Source of the DNA: Diplosphaera chodatii
Taxonomy: Eukaryota > Chlorophyta > Trebouxiophyceae > Prasiolales > Stichococcaceae
Assembly: GCA_032358165.1 (NCBI GenBank)
Contig: JAALGY010000041.1
Coordinates: forward strand, 1,984,001 to 2,048,000
Direction: 5' to 3'
DNA length: 64,000 nucleotides
Position 1 is the stretch's first letter, and the number at the start of each line of letters is the position of its first letter. This document shows positions 15,419 through 26,949 of this stretch, piece after piece. Made by a program: the position numbers and the translations under genes. The notes below the pieces were generated by a model. The model saw nothing but the letters and a program-made list of their open reading frames with translations, had not been told where the DNA came from and ran no database searches.

Positions 15419-16706
15419 GGCCGCAGCAGCGGAAAGTGCCGCCGGTCATGCTGCTCGAAGTCACTGCACCCACGGCAGAGCACGGCGCTGCAGCATCAGC
15501 ATGCAGAAGGTTGCAAACAACTGTGGTGTGGTGTCATGCTGTGGGGGTGCAGCAGGAATCTAGGGAAGGAAACATCATTGAGTGCACCGAGACGTGGCAA
15601 CACGCATCTGACACGACCAGTGAGCTGGCACGGCTGCCAGGCACACAACTACTTCGTGCGAGGCAGACTGGTGCACTTGCAACTCTCACACAGCCTCCGT
15701 TGTACGTGGCAACCAGCGACATAAGGCGATCGGCAGAGGCGCGCAGGCAGTCAGGCGGCCTTACCCACGTCGGGTACAATATTGACTACTGGGGTCACCA
15801 GTGCCGGGGCGAGGTGCTCTGAGGAAGCGGAGCCTGCTTCACACTGCCGGTGAGTGAGGCTTGAGAATGATGACCAGTGCCCAGCATGGGGCGCCGGCGC
15901 CTCTATCATCGCCGTCGGCGGGTCCGCCGCACCTCGCGCAGGCAATTTTCAGGCAGCTAGGCCGCAAGTCGACGCGCAGGTGCAGGCTGCCGCTGCACCT
16001 GAGACCGCAGCAAGGTTCACCGTCTATTGTACACAGCCGATGATTTGTGTGGGCGCAGCCGCGTCGCCGCCCACAAGGCACACGCCGCCGCAGCTCTGGG
16101 CGAGACCAAACCTCGCACACTTGCAGTCTAACATCCGACACGCCGCCGACACGGCACCCACCCCACGGCAGCACCGCATACCACCGCATGTGCAGCTCGT
16201 ATACAGGCCGCGAACCTGGGTTTTGCGCGCGGTAGCTGCTGCTGCACCTCGGACTAGGTTTCGACTACGGGAGCGACAACAGATTACCGGGCCAGCTGGT
16301 GCCAGGCAGTCCAACTGTGCAGCGCGCACGCCCGTCGCAGCACCCCCGCCGCAGCCCCGCCAGGCAGCTGCTTGGAATGACACAAGCGCTGAGTTTGCCG
16401 CGAGAGGCGTTGGCGTCACCAATGATGACCGCAACATACCTTGTCAGATGCGCAATGCTCGAGTGATCATCAGGCAGCATCCACTGTGCCAATATGATCG
16501 TGTGTCATAACCCTGCTTGGTCGCTGGTCTCAACGCTGAGGGTTTGAGTGTCGCGCCGCCGGCAGCCAGTGTCCTATGTGCAAGACACAGTGGGGCCTAC
16601 CCTGCAGGCACAGCGAGCATGGCGGCTGGCAGCATCCGTTACTCGTACGCGCCCACGAATGCAGACATTCATAATGTTCTATTTTCTTCCTGCAGAGCGC
16701 GGCGCG
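15419..16706. other. Intergenic region with long open frames on both strands, no supported gene
   Basis: This 1.29 kb lies between GCN5 and the SBP gene. A minus-strand frame 16024-16437 begins MLRSSLVTPTPLAAN and is Ser/Ala/Arg-rich with few acidic residues, reminiscent of a targeting presequence. A plus-strand frame covers 15854-16510. I recognise no conserved domain in either and could not chain exons. The region also has to supply the SBP promoter and leader; an AG acceptor-like site just before 16696 hints at a noncoding leader exon. Confidence 0.4.
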
Positions 16707-19700
16707 ATGGCAGATCGGCGGGAGGACGGCGGCTGCGGTGGCGGCGGCGGCGGCAGCAGCTCCAGAGATGGGGGGCAAGAAGGTTTCGTTGTCGTAACAC
16801 CACCCCAGGCCACCGGCGCCTCCGTGCGTCACTGCAGGGTGAGTGCAGCTCGGCACAGCTGGGACGATGTGCTGCCAGGGATCACCGCCTCGGCTGCGCT
16901 GCATGGGCGCACCACTCATGCAACAGGGGATGCAAGCGCCGCCGCAAATTTGTCATGGCCGGCGATCTCGCGCTCTTCAGATTGCCCTACTGCGCTTTCG
17001 AATGATCGAGCTGCGTCGCGCCGACGACCGTGCGTGCATTTGGCCATGTAGGTGGATGGCTGCGGCGCCAGCATCCAAGGGGAGAAGACGTTCTTTCGGC
17101 GTGCACGCTGCTGCCAGGTAGCATCTCCGCCCTGTCGGTTTTTTCTGGTGCATGTAGACGTTGGAGCGCAGGCCGCGCCTGCGATCGACTGCCACTTCCT
17201 ACCTGTTAGTCATGTGGCTGACAAGCTGCAGTGCGGTCTTGTACCCGACGACATCGCACTCTGCACTTGCAGGAGCATGCGCGGGCCAATGAGGTGCAGC
17301 TGGACGGCCAGGCGCAGCGGCTGTGCCAGCAGTGCTCGAGCTTCCACCCCGTCGGGGCATTCGATGGCACGAAACGGTGAGTGCTTGGCAGCGCAGCAAG
17401 TTCGTCAACTGCAGCACACAAGACGTTCGGTGGCAGGCCACGCCCCGCGACACCATGCTGAGCATCGCCTCGCTGTGCCACCTGCTTTCTCAGACGCAGA
17501 TTTAGATATGAAGATAGACATGAAGGCATTCTGTCAGTCGTTTTGCGCAGGAGCTGCCGAGAGCGGCTGGCGGCGCACAAGATCCGGCAACGCGTCATCG
17601 TGGGCCTCAAGCAGCAGCAGCAGTCGCTCAGGTGCGCTTCGAAAACACCAGCAAGCACCGCCTCGCTGTTCACACTCATGGAGCTCTGCCGGCACCAGTC
17701 CAATTGCATCCAGGCCCCAGACACCCAAACCCAGCGACGTGCGATGTGCAGGTCGTCCCCGACGAAGCCGCCGGTGGGGCCGCGCGCCAAGAGGGACTCA
17801 CCGGAGATGCCCGTCAAGAGGGAGTCGCCCGAGCTGCCGCAGCCGCCGCAGCACCCGCGGCACATGCCGACGTCGCCCTTCTATGCGCCGCCGCCGCTGC
17901 TGCCCTTCGGCGCCGCCGCTCCCTCCTTCCAGGACACGTTTGTGGAGGGATCTGTCGGCGACGAGCGGCTGTTGGAGGAAGTGGAGCTGCGAGCGGCATC
18001 CGCCAATTTCCCCCGGCGCCACGCCACGGCGCTGATGCGCACCGACTCCGACACCGCCGTGCACGCCGGCCGCCCGTCAGTCCGCAGCTTTTCTGCAGGT
18101 GCAGCCACGGCACGTCAGTCTTTCCTTTCCCCAACGCTGCAGTCAACGAGGGCGCTGCAGAGAGCGCTCCGTCTGGGTGTGTGATGCAAAGCGCAGGTCC
18201 GGTGCACCAACATGCGTCATGCATTGTTGCAGGGCCGGAGCACCAGCACATGTGGGCGGCGGTCCGCAGCGGCCACCCGGACCTGAAGCCGCTGCGGGTG
18301 CGCGTGCCGGGCGCCAGCCGCCTGCAGCGCTCCGCCTCCAGCATGGCCGTGCACCACAGAGCCGCTAGCGCCTTGGACAGCAATGCCAGCGGGTTGGAGC
18401 AGCTGCTGCGGGTCCACGACTTTCCTGCCGCAGAGGTGGGCGCTCATGAGGCCCCAGTTGTGTTGGGCACACGCACTCGTTCTGGGGTCTGGCGCAGCAG
18501 CAACTGCCTCACAGTGCTGATGTGTGCTGGCCGAACAGCATTTGTGTGTCAAAGTCTATGGAAGTCAGAAGCTGACAGCTGAACGTTGCTACTGCAGGGT
18601 CTGGACAGATATGCACCCCGGCGGCGGAGCGTCAAGCGGCCGTCTGCGGATGCGTCAATGTGCAGCCACCCCATGAAGCGCATGTCGATGGAGTCGTGGA
18701 CCGGCGCAGACGACGTTGGCGACAGCTCCGACTGCGCAAGGTGAACCCCTCCTCATCACCCGAGGGTGTGGGACGACAGCGTGCAAGCACTTTGACATGT
18801 CACACGACCTCTGGACAGCAAAGGCCATGGCGTCGTAAGCCAGGATACATCATCGGCAGCGCTGCTGACCCGCCGCAGCTCACCAGACTTGCCATCACGT
18901 GGGATGTGTCATCTGAAGTGGGGAGCTGGCGGCTCGCGCGGAGCCGGGCCTGAGCACGCTGCAGCTGCCGCCGATGGAAGGTTTTGTGGTGCCTGAGGCG
19001 CTGGAGACCCGGCAGTCCAGCACTGGACCGGGCCCTGAGAATGCCTTTGACGAGCAGGTGCCTGCTTGGTCTGGCAACATGTTCCAGACATTCACAGCTT
19101 CTGCTGTGTACCTGCAGCCATCACATGCTGGAGGACCACATCACGACACCACATGTCATCTGCTTTACTGCACATGCCAAACACCCAGACACCTCTGTCT
19201 TGACACTCAAGCGTTGACACTCAAGCGTCCTATGTCACACCCGGTGCGCCACACCTGCAGGCGCCCGACCCGCTGTGGATGGCGCACATGCTGATGGGCG
19301 GTGAGCTGCAGCAGGAGCACCGGCCCGAGTACTCGTATGGCCGCCGCACCGCCGCCGCACCCGCCCCCCTGCAGCACATGCACCGCTTCGCCACGGCGCC
19401 CGAGCCCCTGCGCGCCCCGCAGCAAGTGTACTCACCGCCGCAGCACACGCAGCCGCCGTACATGCTGCGGCAGCACACGAGCCCCAGCATGCACGAGGTC
19501 TGGGAGGCCGGGTGCCGGCACGGCGCAGCGGAGCAGCAGCTGCAGAGGCACCACTTTTCCACCCTGGAGGACCTCCCGCCGCAGCAGCCAATGCCGTTCC
19601 ATGCTGCAAGCGCAGCCGCCGTCGACCGCACCGCTATGCCGCCGCAGCACTGGCAACAGGACGCAGTTCACTCGAAGGCCCCCACCCTCAGCCACCTGCC

Positions 19701-20079
19701 AAATGGCAGCCCAGGGTCTGGGCTGCGGAACCACTCCACGGAGTCCGACAGCACTTGGATGCCGGGCGTCTCACCCTCGGTGAGATTCACATTTTGTGCA
19801 CGAGCAGAGGCTTCAGATCCTTACTGAATGTGCACTTGCAGCCCACTCACATCCCTGTTCTGGCCGACATACACAGTGTCCTGTGAGTCGCTGCTTCGAC
19901 GTGTAGCAATTGTGGCAGACCATGTTGTGCAGGTGGCGCTTGGGGCAGCACAACAGATGCAGGCCGCATACATGCGGTGCCACGCTGGAATGGCATCTGG
20001 CGACTACATGACTGGCAACCCTCTCACCATCGAGGACCCGCACAACGAAGATGATCTCGCAAACGTCTTCGACTGGTGA
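16707..20079 (+). CDS. SBP-box (SQUAMOSA promoter-binding) transcription factor
   Basis: Ten exons: 16707-16838, 17052-17117, 17273-17376, 17551-17631, 17752-18098, 18233-18435, 18598-18740, 18919-19057, 19261-19779, 19933-20079, giving 626 aa. The SBP domain (about residues 42-120) is split over four exons. It has the first zinc site CRVDGCG plus the RARCCQEH stretch, the second site RLCQQCSSFH with a later RSCRERL, and the overlapping basic nuclear signal KRSCRERLAAHKIRQR. SBP proteins bind GTAC-core DNA and occur only in green plants and algae. After the domain there is a tandem pair of KRDSPEMP/KRESPELP motifs, then His/Gln/Pro-rich disorder. No ankyrin repeats or Cys-rich tail are visible, unlike Chlamydomonas CRR1. 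A possible extra small exon at 19842-19882 was left out because it breaks the frame; direct joining of exons 9 and 10 is in phase. An upstream start is possible. Confidence 0.88.
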
Positions 20080-21023
20080 ATGCGCCAGTAAGACGACCGT
20101 GAAGAGTGGTAACGAATGGACACGCAGCGTCAGCGGCATGGTGTTGCAAGGCACACGCTGGAGCGGGGTGCCGGTGTGCCCCGCCCACAGCGGCGGGCAG
20201 CACCAGACAACCAACTAAAAGCTCCCTAGTGATGGCCATGCCGACAGACCCCGTATGCATACCATTCATACACTCATGCAACTGAGTGTTGCTTTGATGA
20301 CAAAACTAGCAGCAGCTTCATGGTTTCCTCTAGTATTCGATTTCTCAGCAGCTCTGCCAACTGCCCGCATTGTCCTTTCAACCTGCCGCTGACCATCTGT
20401 GTTCTGCTTCAAGTTTCGGTCGCTGGCTGGGGACAGCTGACGACGTAAACTTCGACCAGCTGGTGTTGAATCTTGATAGATTTTAGGAAAGTTCGTAGAG
20501 CCACAACTGCCTGCTCAGGATGCCCTCTTTGTTTAGTTCATTGTAGCAGCTGACGATACACTTTCAAGCTGCCATCAGCTTTTGGTGTGATTACGAGATC
20601 TGTGACGCCGGGTGCTCACTTCACGTCAGTGTGCCCAGCACTGTGTATGTAAAGGACGACAGACAGTGACGAATACGTGCGCACAAACAAGCCATTGAGC
20701 CTGGCTGGTCAGCTGTCTGCTGGTGATGACGCTCAATAAAACCAAGATCCGCTGGCTGCACAGAACGTACTTCAGTATCCCAGTGATGGGCGAACCCCAC
20801 ACAGAAGTGCCCGGTGCTCTGTGGCCAACTGCTTCATCTTGCCCACTCGGCTCAGCAGTGGCCGTCAGCTGTGTGCCGTGTCACGACCCCACTGATGCTG
20901 TTGCGCGCTGCACTTGCAATGTCCCCAAGTGCTTGCCCAACGAATTCGAAGGGCTGTGCATGCCTATCCGCACCACACCAGCAGAGGTGATCCCGAGCTG
21001 ATGTCATCAAGACGCCAGGACCA
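20080..21023. other. Convergent 3' intergenic region
   Basis: It lies between the SBP gene stop (plus) and the ceramide synthase stop (minus), and should hold both 3' UTRs. A cysteine-containing frame at 20723-21001 on the plus strand has no recognisable motif or splice partners. No repeat or RNA gene was seen. Confidence 0.5.
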
Positions 21024-23129
21024 TCAGTCGTCATCTTCCCGGCTGTCATCTATATCGCCATGTCGCAGCGCAGTCCATGCAATCTTGGCTATCAGCGAGA
21101 ACCTGCGCAGCGCACATGCTCACATGAAACCCCAGCCGAATGACATCAGCAAGTGAGAACTGCGTGGTTGCTGTCATGCAGCCATTTGTGCCATGTAAGC
21201 AGAGCGCCAGCAGACTGGCATATCGATCTGTTTCAAACAGCGCCCTGCCAGATTTCTGGCGCCCCTGGACAGTGTGGAGGAGCGCTGCTGCAGTGCGTCT
21301 AAAAGCTCACCAGTAGGCGTGCAGGACCGCCAGCAGGGACAGCAGGCCGTTGAAGAGATTGTAGTATGGCACCGGCTTGCCGAGGACCTGGGTGCTCTCG
21401 ATGCTGCAGGGCACAGTGAGCACATCGTCAAGCAGCGAGTGGGGAGTGCACACGGCGGCGGGTGTGCAGCTGCACCACAACCTTCACTGCTGACATGCAT
21501 GCATGCGGCTGAGGAGCCACGGTGGCGAACGACATCATGGCTCCTGTTACCTGGTAGACCAGATGACCCAGAACGGGAAGTAAACGAGGCGCATCACGAT
21601 CCACATCAGCATGAATAGGCCGAAGATGATGGAGCTCCCCAACTGCGCAGCAGTCACACAGAGCGTGGCTCGTCATCGACGCTCCCGATGAGCCACGGCG
21701 GAGGCGATGTGTCAGTGGGCAGCCGCCGTCAGTGGGGCACAGCATGGTCAGGGCAGGCAGCTCGTCAGGCTGGGCAGTTGCTCGGCCAACCCTCTGCCGG
21801 GCCTTTCACCACACGAGGGGAGCGAGACGCACCTCCTGACCGCAGTACTTGAACATCTTGGCCGCCTCCATCAGGACGTCGCAGACGTCGTGCAGCAGCA
21901 GGATCATGCAGCCCACCCTCGTGAAGCTGCACCACGGCAGGTCACGGAGTCAACGCTACAAGACATCTGAACAAGGGCACTGCTCGACAGTCCAAAAGAA
22001 CAGTCATAATGTGTGCAGGTAGCGTGGCCACTCACTTGAGGTGGTACGACAGCCCAATGAGGATGATCGTGGCAAAGTGGTGCGTCATCATAACCCAGAA
22101 GTCCTTGCGCCGTGTCTCCCAGAACACCAGCATGCCGACGCCGGACAGGTAGAACGCCATCTCCCCGCAGTACGTCCTCGCCAGCTGCGGCCTGCAGACG
22201 TGTGCATGGCTTCAGAGCACATGGCACAGGCACTGGCGCTGGACTGGCAAAGCTACACACCGGCTCTGTGCCGCGCTGGTTCTGGGCCGGGTTCTGTTGT
22301 ACAAGGGTTTTTAGGTGGTGGAGGGTGCTCACGAGAGCGGGTGGTTGGGGTAGCCGCGCCAGAAGTAGGAGGTGTCCCTGAACCACGGCTCGTCGACAGC
22401 CGCCGCGTAAGCCATGTACGAGAAGGCACCATACACCAGCAACTGCGAGCAGCAAGCACTGGCTCTCAGGGTCTTGCAGATGGCTGTGCGGTGTTTGGTG
22501 TACACACAACGAGCTCATGTGCTTCGTGTGGTAGTCGCTAATGCAGTCTGCACATGCTACGGATGCTGTGTTCGCCGGATGCAGTTCGTCTACCTTCCAG
22601 AACGACTCGCAAAACTTGTCGATCTTTGACCGCGTCTTGTCAGGGAGACGCTGGCCAGACTTCTGAAACGCGCTGCCCGCAATCATGTACCGTCCAACAG
22701 GCTGCACAGCAGCAGCTGTCAGTCCAGCTGAACCACTCGCCAAGTACTGCAGCGTCCGTTTGGCATGCGAGCACTGGACATGCACTGACTGCACAAGTGG
22801 AGCAGATGCAGCGCACGCAGCAGGCTGGCAAGGGCGCTCACCTGAAAGACTGCCTTGTGCAACGCATACCGCACGATCGGAAAGGCGACTGTGAGTGCTG
22901 CAGGAGCACACGATGCGCCTCATGTGCGTGTTCATACACGAGGTTGTGAAAACCTGCATGAGGGCATGCAGCAGACGGCGCAGTTCTCACCAAGCACTCC
23001 CACGAAGTCTGCCGGCTGAGCTGTCTGACCGCCTGGTGAGCCCTGAAACCACTTGCTGCTCCAGCCGTCCTTGACAGCATCCCATGTGATGCTGTCCTTC
23101 AGGCCATGCAACTGCTGTTGCCAGGCCAT
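21024..23129 (-). CDS. Ceramide synthase (LAG1/TLC domain)
   Basis: An ER membrane enzyme that N-acylates sphingoid bases with acyl-CoA. Nine exons chain exactly: 22991-23129, 22842-22897, 22594-22701, 22333-22442, 22036-22191, 21833-21926, 21551-21642, 21311-21403, 21024-21102, giving 308 aa, the usual size. It starts MAWQQQLHGLKDS. An early membrane helix (VAFPIVRYALHKAVF) is followed by KIDKFCESFWK, typical of the family. The Lag1p motif is intact: RRKDFWVMMTHHFATIIL with the paired catalytic histidines, then ILLLHDVCDVLMEAAKM with the essential Asp residues. The final helix and an acidic tail (DIDDSREDDD) give an ER-type cytosolic C-terminus. No homeobox-like insert is present, as in plant and fungal members. 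An in-frame upstream GTG is ignored in favour of the ATG at 23129. Confidence 0.93.
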
Positions 23130-23753
23130 GATGGCCGCAACCACAGACCTACAGCTGATCCGCTTGACGGGCCCGGTCAGCCGTCAATAACACCCGAAGC
23201 TACCAGCTGTTCTGCTGCGGTACTGTAGTTCTGCGTGATCTGCTGGATCAACTGGTGTCGACCTGCAGGCAGACAACCTTTCACAACTGGGTCGTGCTGG
23301 GCAGCCCTGCAACTACGCAAGCCTCTTTCCAAAAGCTCTGTCTGTGATCGCAAACCGATGAAGGCAACGTTTGCTGCCAACCGATTGGACGGCGTCTGAG
23401 CTCGATGTCGCAACCAAGCGCCCGGTGGAGCAAACCTTTTGAACGGCTGTTTTGGTCCAGCAACTGCGCCTGCGCTTTGCGCGGCAATGCAGCGATGGTC
23501 CGGACCCTTCGACTGTCTAGATCAGCCTTGTGGCCGCACAATTAGGTTCATCAGCCGCACGGGCTGAGCGTGGGTTTGGCACCATCATTGAGTGTGTTGA
23601 CTCCAGGGCTGGACAATGAGCTTGTGGTGCTTACATACACCCAAACGCCCAGAGTCACGCCACAATCCACCCACTAACTGAAGTTGCCATCGGTGCAACA
23701 CCGGCGCCACCAACCTGCTGCACACACTGGCTGCCCACTGCAACGCCGCTGCG
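23130..23753. other. Intergenic region upstream of the ceramide synthase gene
   Basis: These 624 bp separate two tandem minus-strand genes. The part nearest 23130 should be the ceramide synthase promoter and leader; the part nearest 23753 should be the 3' UTR of the OTU gene. No repeat, RNA gene or supported open frame was seen. Confidence 0.45.
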
Positions 23754-26101
23754 CTACAGGTCATCGTCGCTGTCTGCACCATCGGCCATGCCGTTGGCAA
23801 CAGCCCCGCCCCGCTTTGCCGGGACGACACTGTTGTAGTGCTCCCCCAGCTCGTAGGCATGCCGCTGGTAGCTGACCCGCAGCGTCGGGCCATCGTCTGC
23901 GACCACACATACCCACAATCATCAGTAAGCTGCCATGAAGTGTCGGATGCATGTCTGAACAACGTGCTGTAAACCTGATGCAGGTACCCTGGGTGAACCT
24001 GTGCCATCTGCCGACGATGGAAGCTGGTCTGCGCCTTGCGGCTGAGCAGCACATGACACTCGCAGACTTTGAGGCGGCAGCTGTGCAATTTCACGCAGGT
24101 GACACCTGTGTACTCCTCCCCCATGGCGACGGTGGGCATGCCCACGGAGAAGACGTCGATGCGGCGGCGCAGCACGTGCGCGAGGGCGCCCAGCTCCGCC
24201 TGGCCGCCCCACACAGCGGAGCCCGCCATGGAGTCGCAGTACCGCTGGAACTGCTCGTGCACGTCGTCGCCGTCCGCTGCCTCCTGCACACACAGTGTGG
24301 AACGTCACCCACATGAAAATTCCAGCCTTCAGCGTGACCTGCAAGGCACATGCCGCTCCAGTGACGCAGTTTGCACGACCACCATGTGCTGCAAGCTCAA
24401 AAGTTGCCCCACACGCGCTTGCATCAAGCTTGCAGCTCGACGTCAACTCACCGGCAGCACGAAGGGTGCGAACTCCTTTTCATGGGCGCGCATGTACTCA
24501 GCGGCCTGTGCGCGCAGCTGCTCATGGCCCAGAGGGCTGTTCGTGGCCGCTTCTGAAGCCAGCTGATCCTCCACTGCCCGATACAGGCAGTTGCCATCTG
24601 GCTGCAGTCACACAGGACACTGGTCCTGTTTCTCGAGCTCAGGTGGCAGCGCGCGGGTCATGGTCACTAAAAGTCACGCTGGCTTGTCACCTGTGTTTAA
24701 AAGGTGGCACTTGGCAGCGCCATGGACCCATGGGGCAGATGGACTTATGAAGGGGTCATTGCCAACATGACACTCAGCGTTGGAGCCAGACCGTCACAGC
24801 AAACGCATCAAGAGAGCCATGAAGACGCTGTAGCCATCTGTGTCTCACCGGAATGTCACGCAGCACAAGGCCCTGCGGCGCCAGCAGGCGCGCCAGCTCA
24901 GCTTCCTCCACCTGCATGGCAGCGTGACGGTAGTTTGGTACATCTCGAGGAGCACCGGCCTCCTGAGGCGCCTCAGCAGCATGTCTGCCGAGCATGCCCC
25001 ATGGAGCGCAAAGCAGAAGCCACCCATCATGTGAAAAGAGCATCTGCCAAGTCTGAACCCTAACCTGCCGCTCGCTGTCACCCATCTCTGCCTGCTCAGC
25101 TGCGATGCGCGCTTCCCGCTCTGCCTGCACAGCCACACAAACAAATTCGCTCATGGCCTGCTCACGTGCCTGAACAGATGTTGTATGCTTGGTGCACATC
25201 AAGGACTGTCACCTGCTGCTGAGCTGACTTCTCGCGCCGCTTTTGAGCTCGTGTGGACTCCTGCAGCATCCAGACCTGGATGTCACACCAGTGACATCCA
25301 ACTGCCACGATTCTAGATACCTCCTCCAGCGTCATTGTGTAATGAGCACGTGCCTTTTTGCCTCCCAGTTTGTCGTCTTCAGCTACGCTGAGGCCATACA
25401 GGCTTTGTGCAACCAGAGCGTCTGCTCCAACATCACTGCCATCTGCGGGCGGCGTGGACGCTGCCCCAGCATCGAGAGCTGCGAGCTCAGCTGCCTGCCG
25501 CTGCGCTGTGTCCTCTTCTAGCTTCTCCCCCTCATCCTTGCATAAACAGAGTGTTTTGCAGTCAGCAGCTGCCTCCACTCACTGTAGTATTGGACATGTT
25601 GCACTGCAGAGCAACACCAGTAATCCAATCACCTTGCGCTTCTTGCCCAGCTTTTTCACTGCATCCTTCACTGCCTTCAGCTCCTGCAAACATCAAACCA
25701 TACCCACTCATTGCCTGCATCCTATTGACGTGCTGGCGCACACACTCAGGGCATGCATGATGATTGCGTACCCGCTTATGCCGCTGCTGCATCTGGCCCC
25801 TGGACTCCTCCTTTGGCGCCTCAGTTGCAACATCTGGCGCTGACACATCTGCCTGTTTGAGGCAAGATTGCCAAATAGGCTTGAAGCTGGGCATGACGCA
25901 GCCAGGATGCGCCAAAGACGACAAAGACAGTTGCAAAGCCAGCCCTTAATGAATATGGGAAGTTACCTGCGTGTCAGCAACTGGGGACACAAGCTGCACA
26001 TTTGGTACTGCTGCTGGCTGTGCTGCCGCCTGCGGCGTGGCGGGCTGCGCCACAGGCCCGTTCTGCGCCTCGTCCTCCTTGTTGCCGTCCCCTTTCGACA
26101 T
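23754..26101 (-). CDS. OTUD6-like OTU-domain deubiquitinase
   Basis: A cysteine protease that removes ubiquitin; OTUD6B-type proteins act in translation and proteasome regulation in animals. Ten exons: 25967-26101, 25772-25852, 25633-25683, 25321-25536, 25213-25260, 25065-25124, 24849-24911, 24452-24601, 24106-24283, 23754-23896, giving 374 aa. The N-terminal half is disordered and charged, with a lysine-rich helix (ELKAVKDAVKKLGKKRK) and the family marker TRAQKRREK. The OTU core has the catalytic DGNCLYRAVEDQL (Cys), AWGG-like VWGGQAELGALAHVL, the GEEY segment, and the His motif YELGEHYNS. The C-terminus is acidic (DSDDDL). For exon 4 the end at 25321 is canonical; an earlier GC donor after GGKK would also keep frame and drop 12 residues. 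Confidence 0.92.
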
Positions 26102-26949
26102 GACGGCCTTCCTGCAAGCCGTGACACTGCTCAGACAGCCACGAGATGATGATCCCCTGCGATCGAGGCAACGGGCAGGCCAGCCCAGCAGGCGTTGCGT
26201 TCAACAGAAGCTTTTTAGTGGCGAACATGCACATGTGTCGGCAAGTTTGTCTCATGCTCACATAAAAGCTTTAGCGCCTCCTCCTCCCCGCTTCTTCACC
26301 ATCTTGCTACACTTAGCAGCTGACCAGGCACGATCTGAACCTTGCTTGCATTCACAGCAATCCTGGCCGACTGATCTTCACTGACGAGGTGACGACGCAC
26401 TTTAGAATGTGGCCTGCTTGCTCAGCAGCCAGGCATACACTATTGGGCTTGCTCAGTGTTGTTGGCTGATCGAACGCTGGCTGACGTCATGTTTGCCATG
26501 TGGATTTAGTCAGCCAAAAGTCTTCACTGGTGGTCAGCCAAGGTTTTCACTGAGTTGGAATCAAGCGGCACGATTCTGCCAACTGCATCTTTGTCACAAC
26601 GTCCTGTTCAGCATAACGGCCTCTCCATTGCCATTGACTGATCAGCAGCGCGCCTCCTGCCCACCCGCTGATCCTACAGCCGAATCGAGGCAGCAGGAGT
26701 TGTGCATCGCTTCGGCACACGCCAAATTCGCAGCCGAGGCTGGCAGGCACAGCTGTCACCCGCTGCAGGACCCATCTGCACATCGCAAGGAGTCTTGTTG
26801 CTGGATGTAGGGCATTTGAATCCTCATACGCAGACGTCCAACTCAGCACCTTGCCCAGCGTACTTAGCCGGAGGAGGCCAAGCGCTGGGCAAGCCCGAAA
26901 CAGCAGCTGCACAGCGCCACGGCACTGCCGGAGGCCTACCCTGCAGCAC
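26102..26949. promoter_or_regulatory. Divergent intergenic region, OTU gene and inositol phosphate kinase gene
   Basis: These 848 bp lie between two divergent start codons. A short imperfect direct repeat (CAGCCAA followed by TTCACTG) occurs twice around 26511-26553, about 400 bp from each gene. No TATA box, RNA gene or supported open frame was seen. Confidence 0.45.

Noticed and set aside
15854..16510. 218-codon plus-strand frame between GCN5 and the SBP gene
   Set aside because: Low-complexity content without domain or usable start context; a competing minus-strand frame overlaps it.
19842..19882. Possible extra exon of the SBP gene
   Set aside because: It has good splice-like ends but leaves phase 2 before the phase-0 last exon; skipping it gives a clean frame.
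20723..21001. Cysteine-containing plus-strand frame in the SBP/ceramide synthase interval
   Set aside because: Irregular cysteine spacing, no signal peptide and no exon partners; most likely chance.
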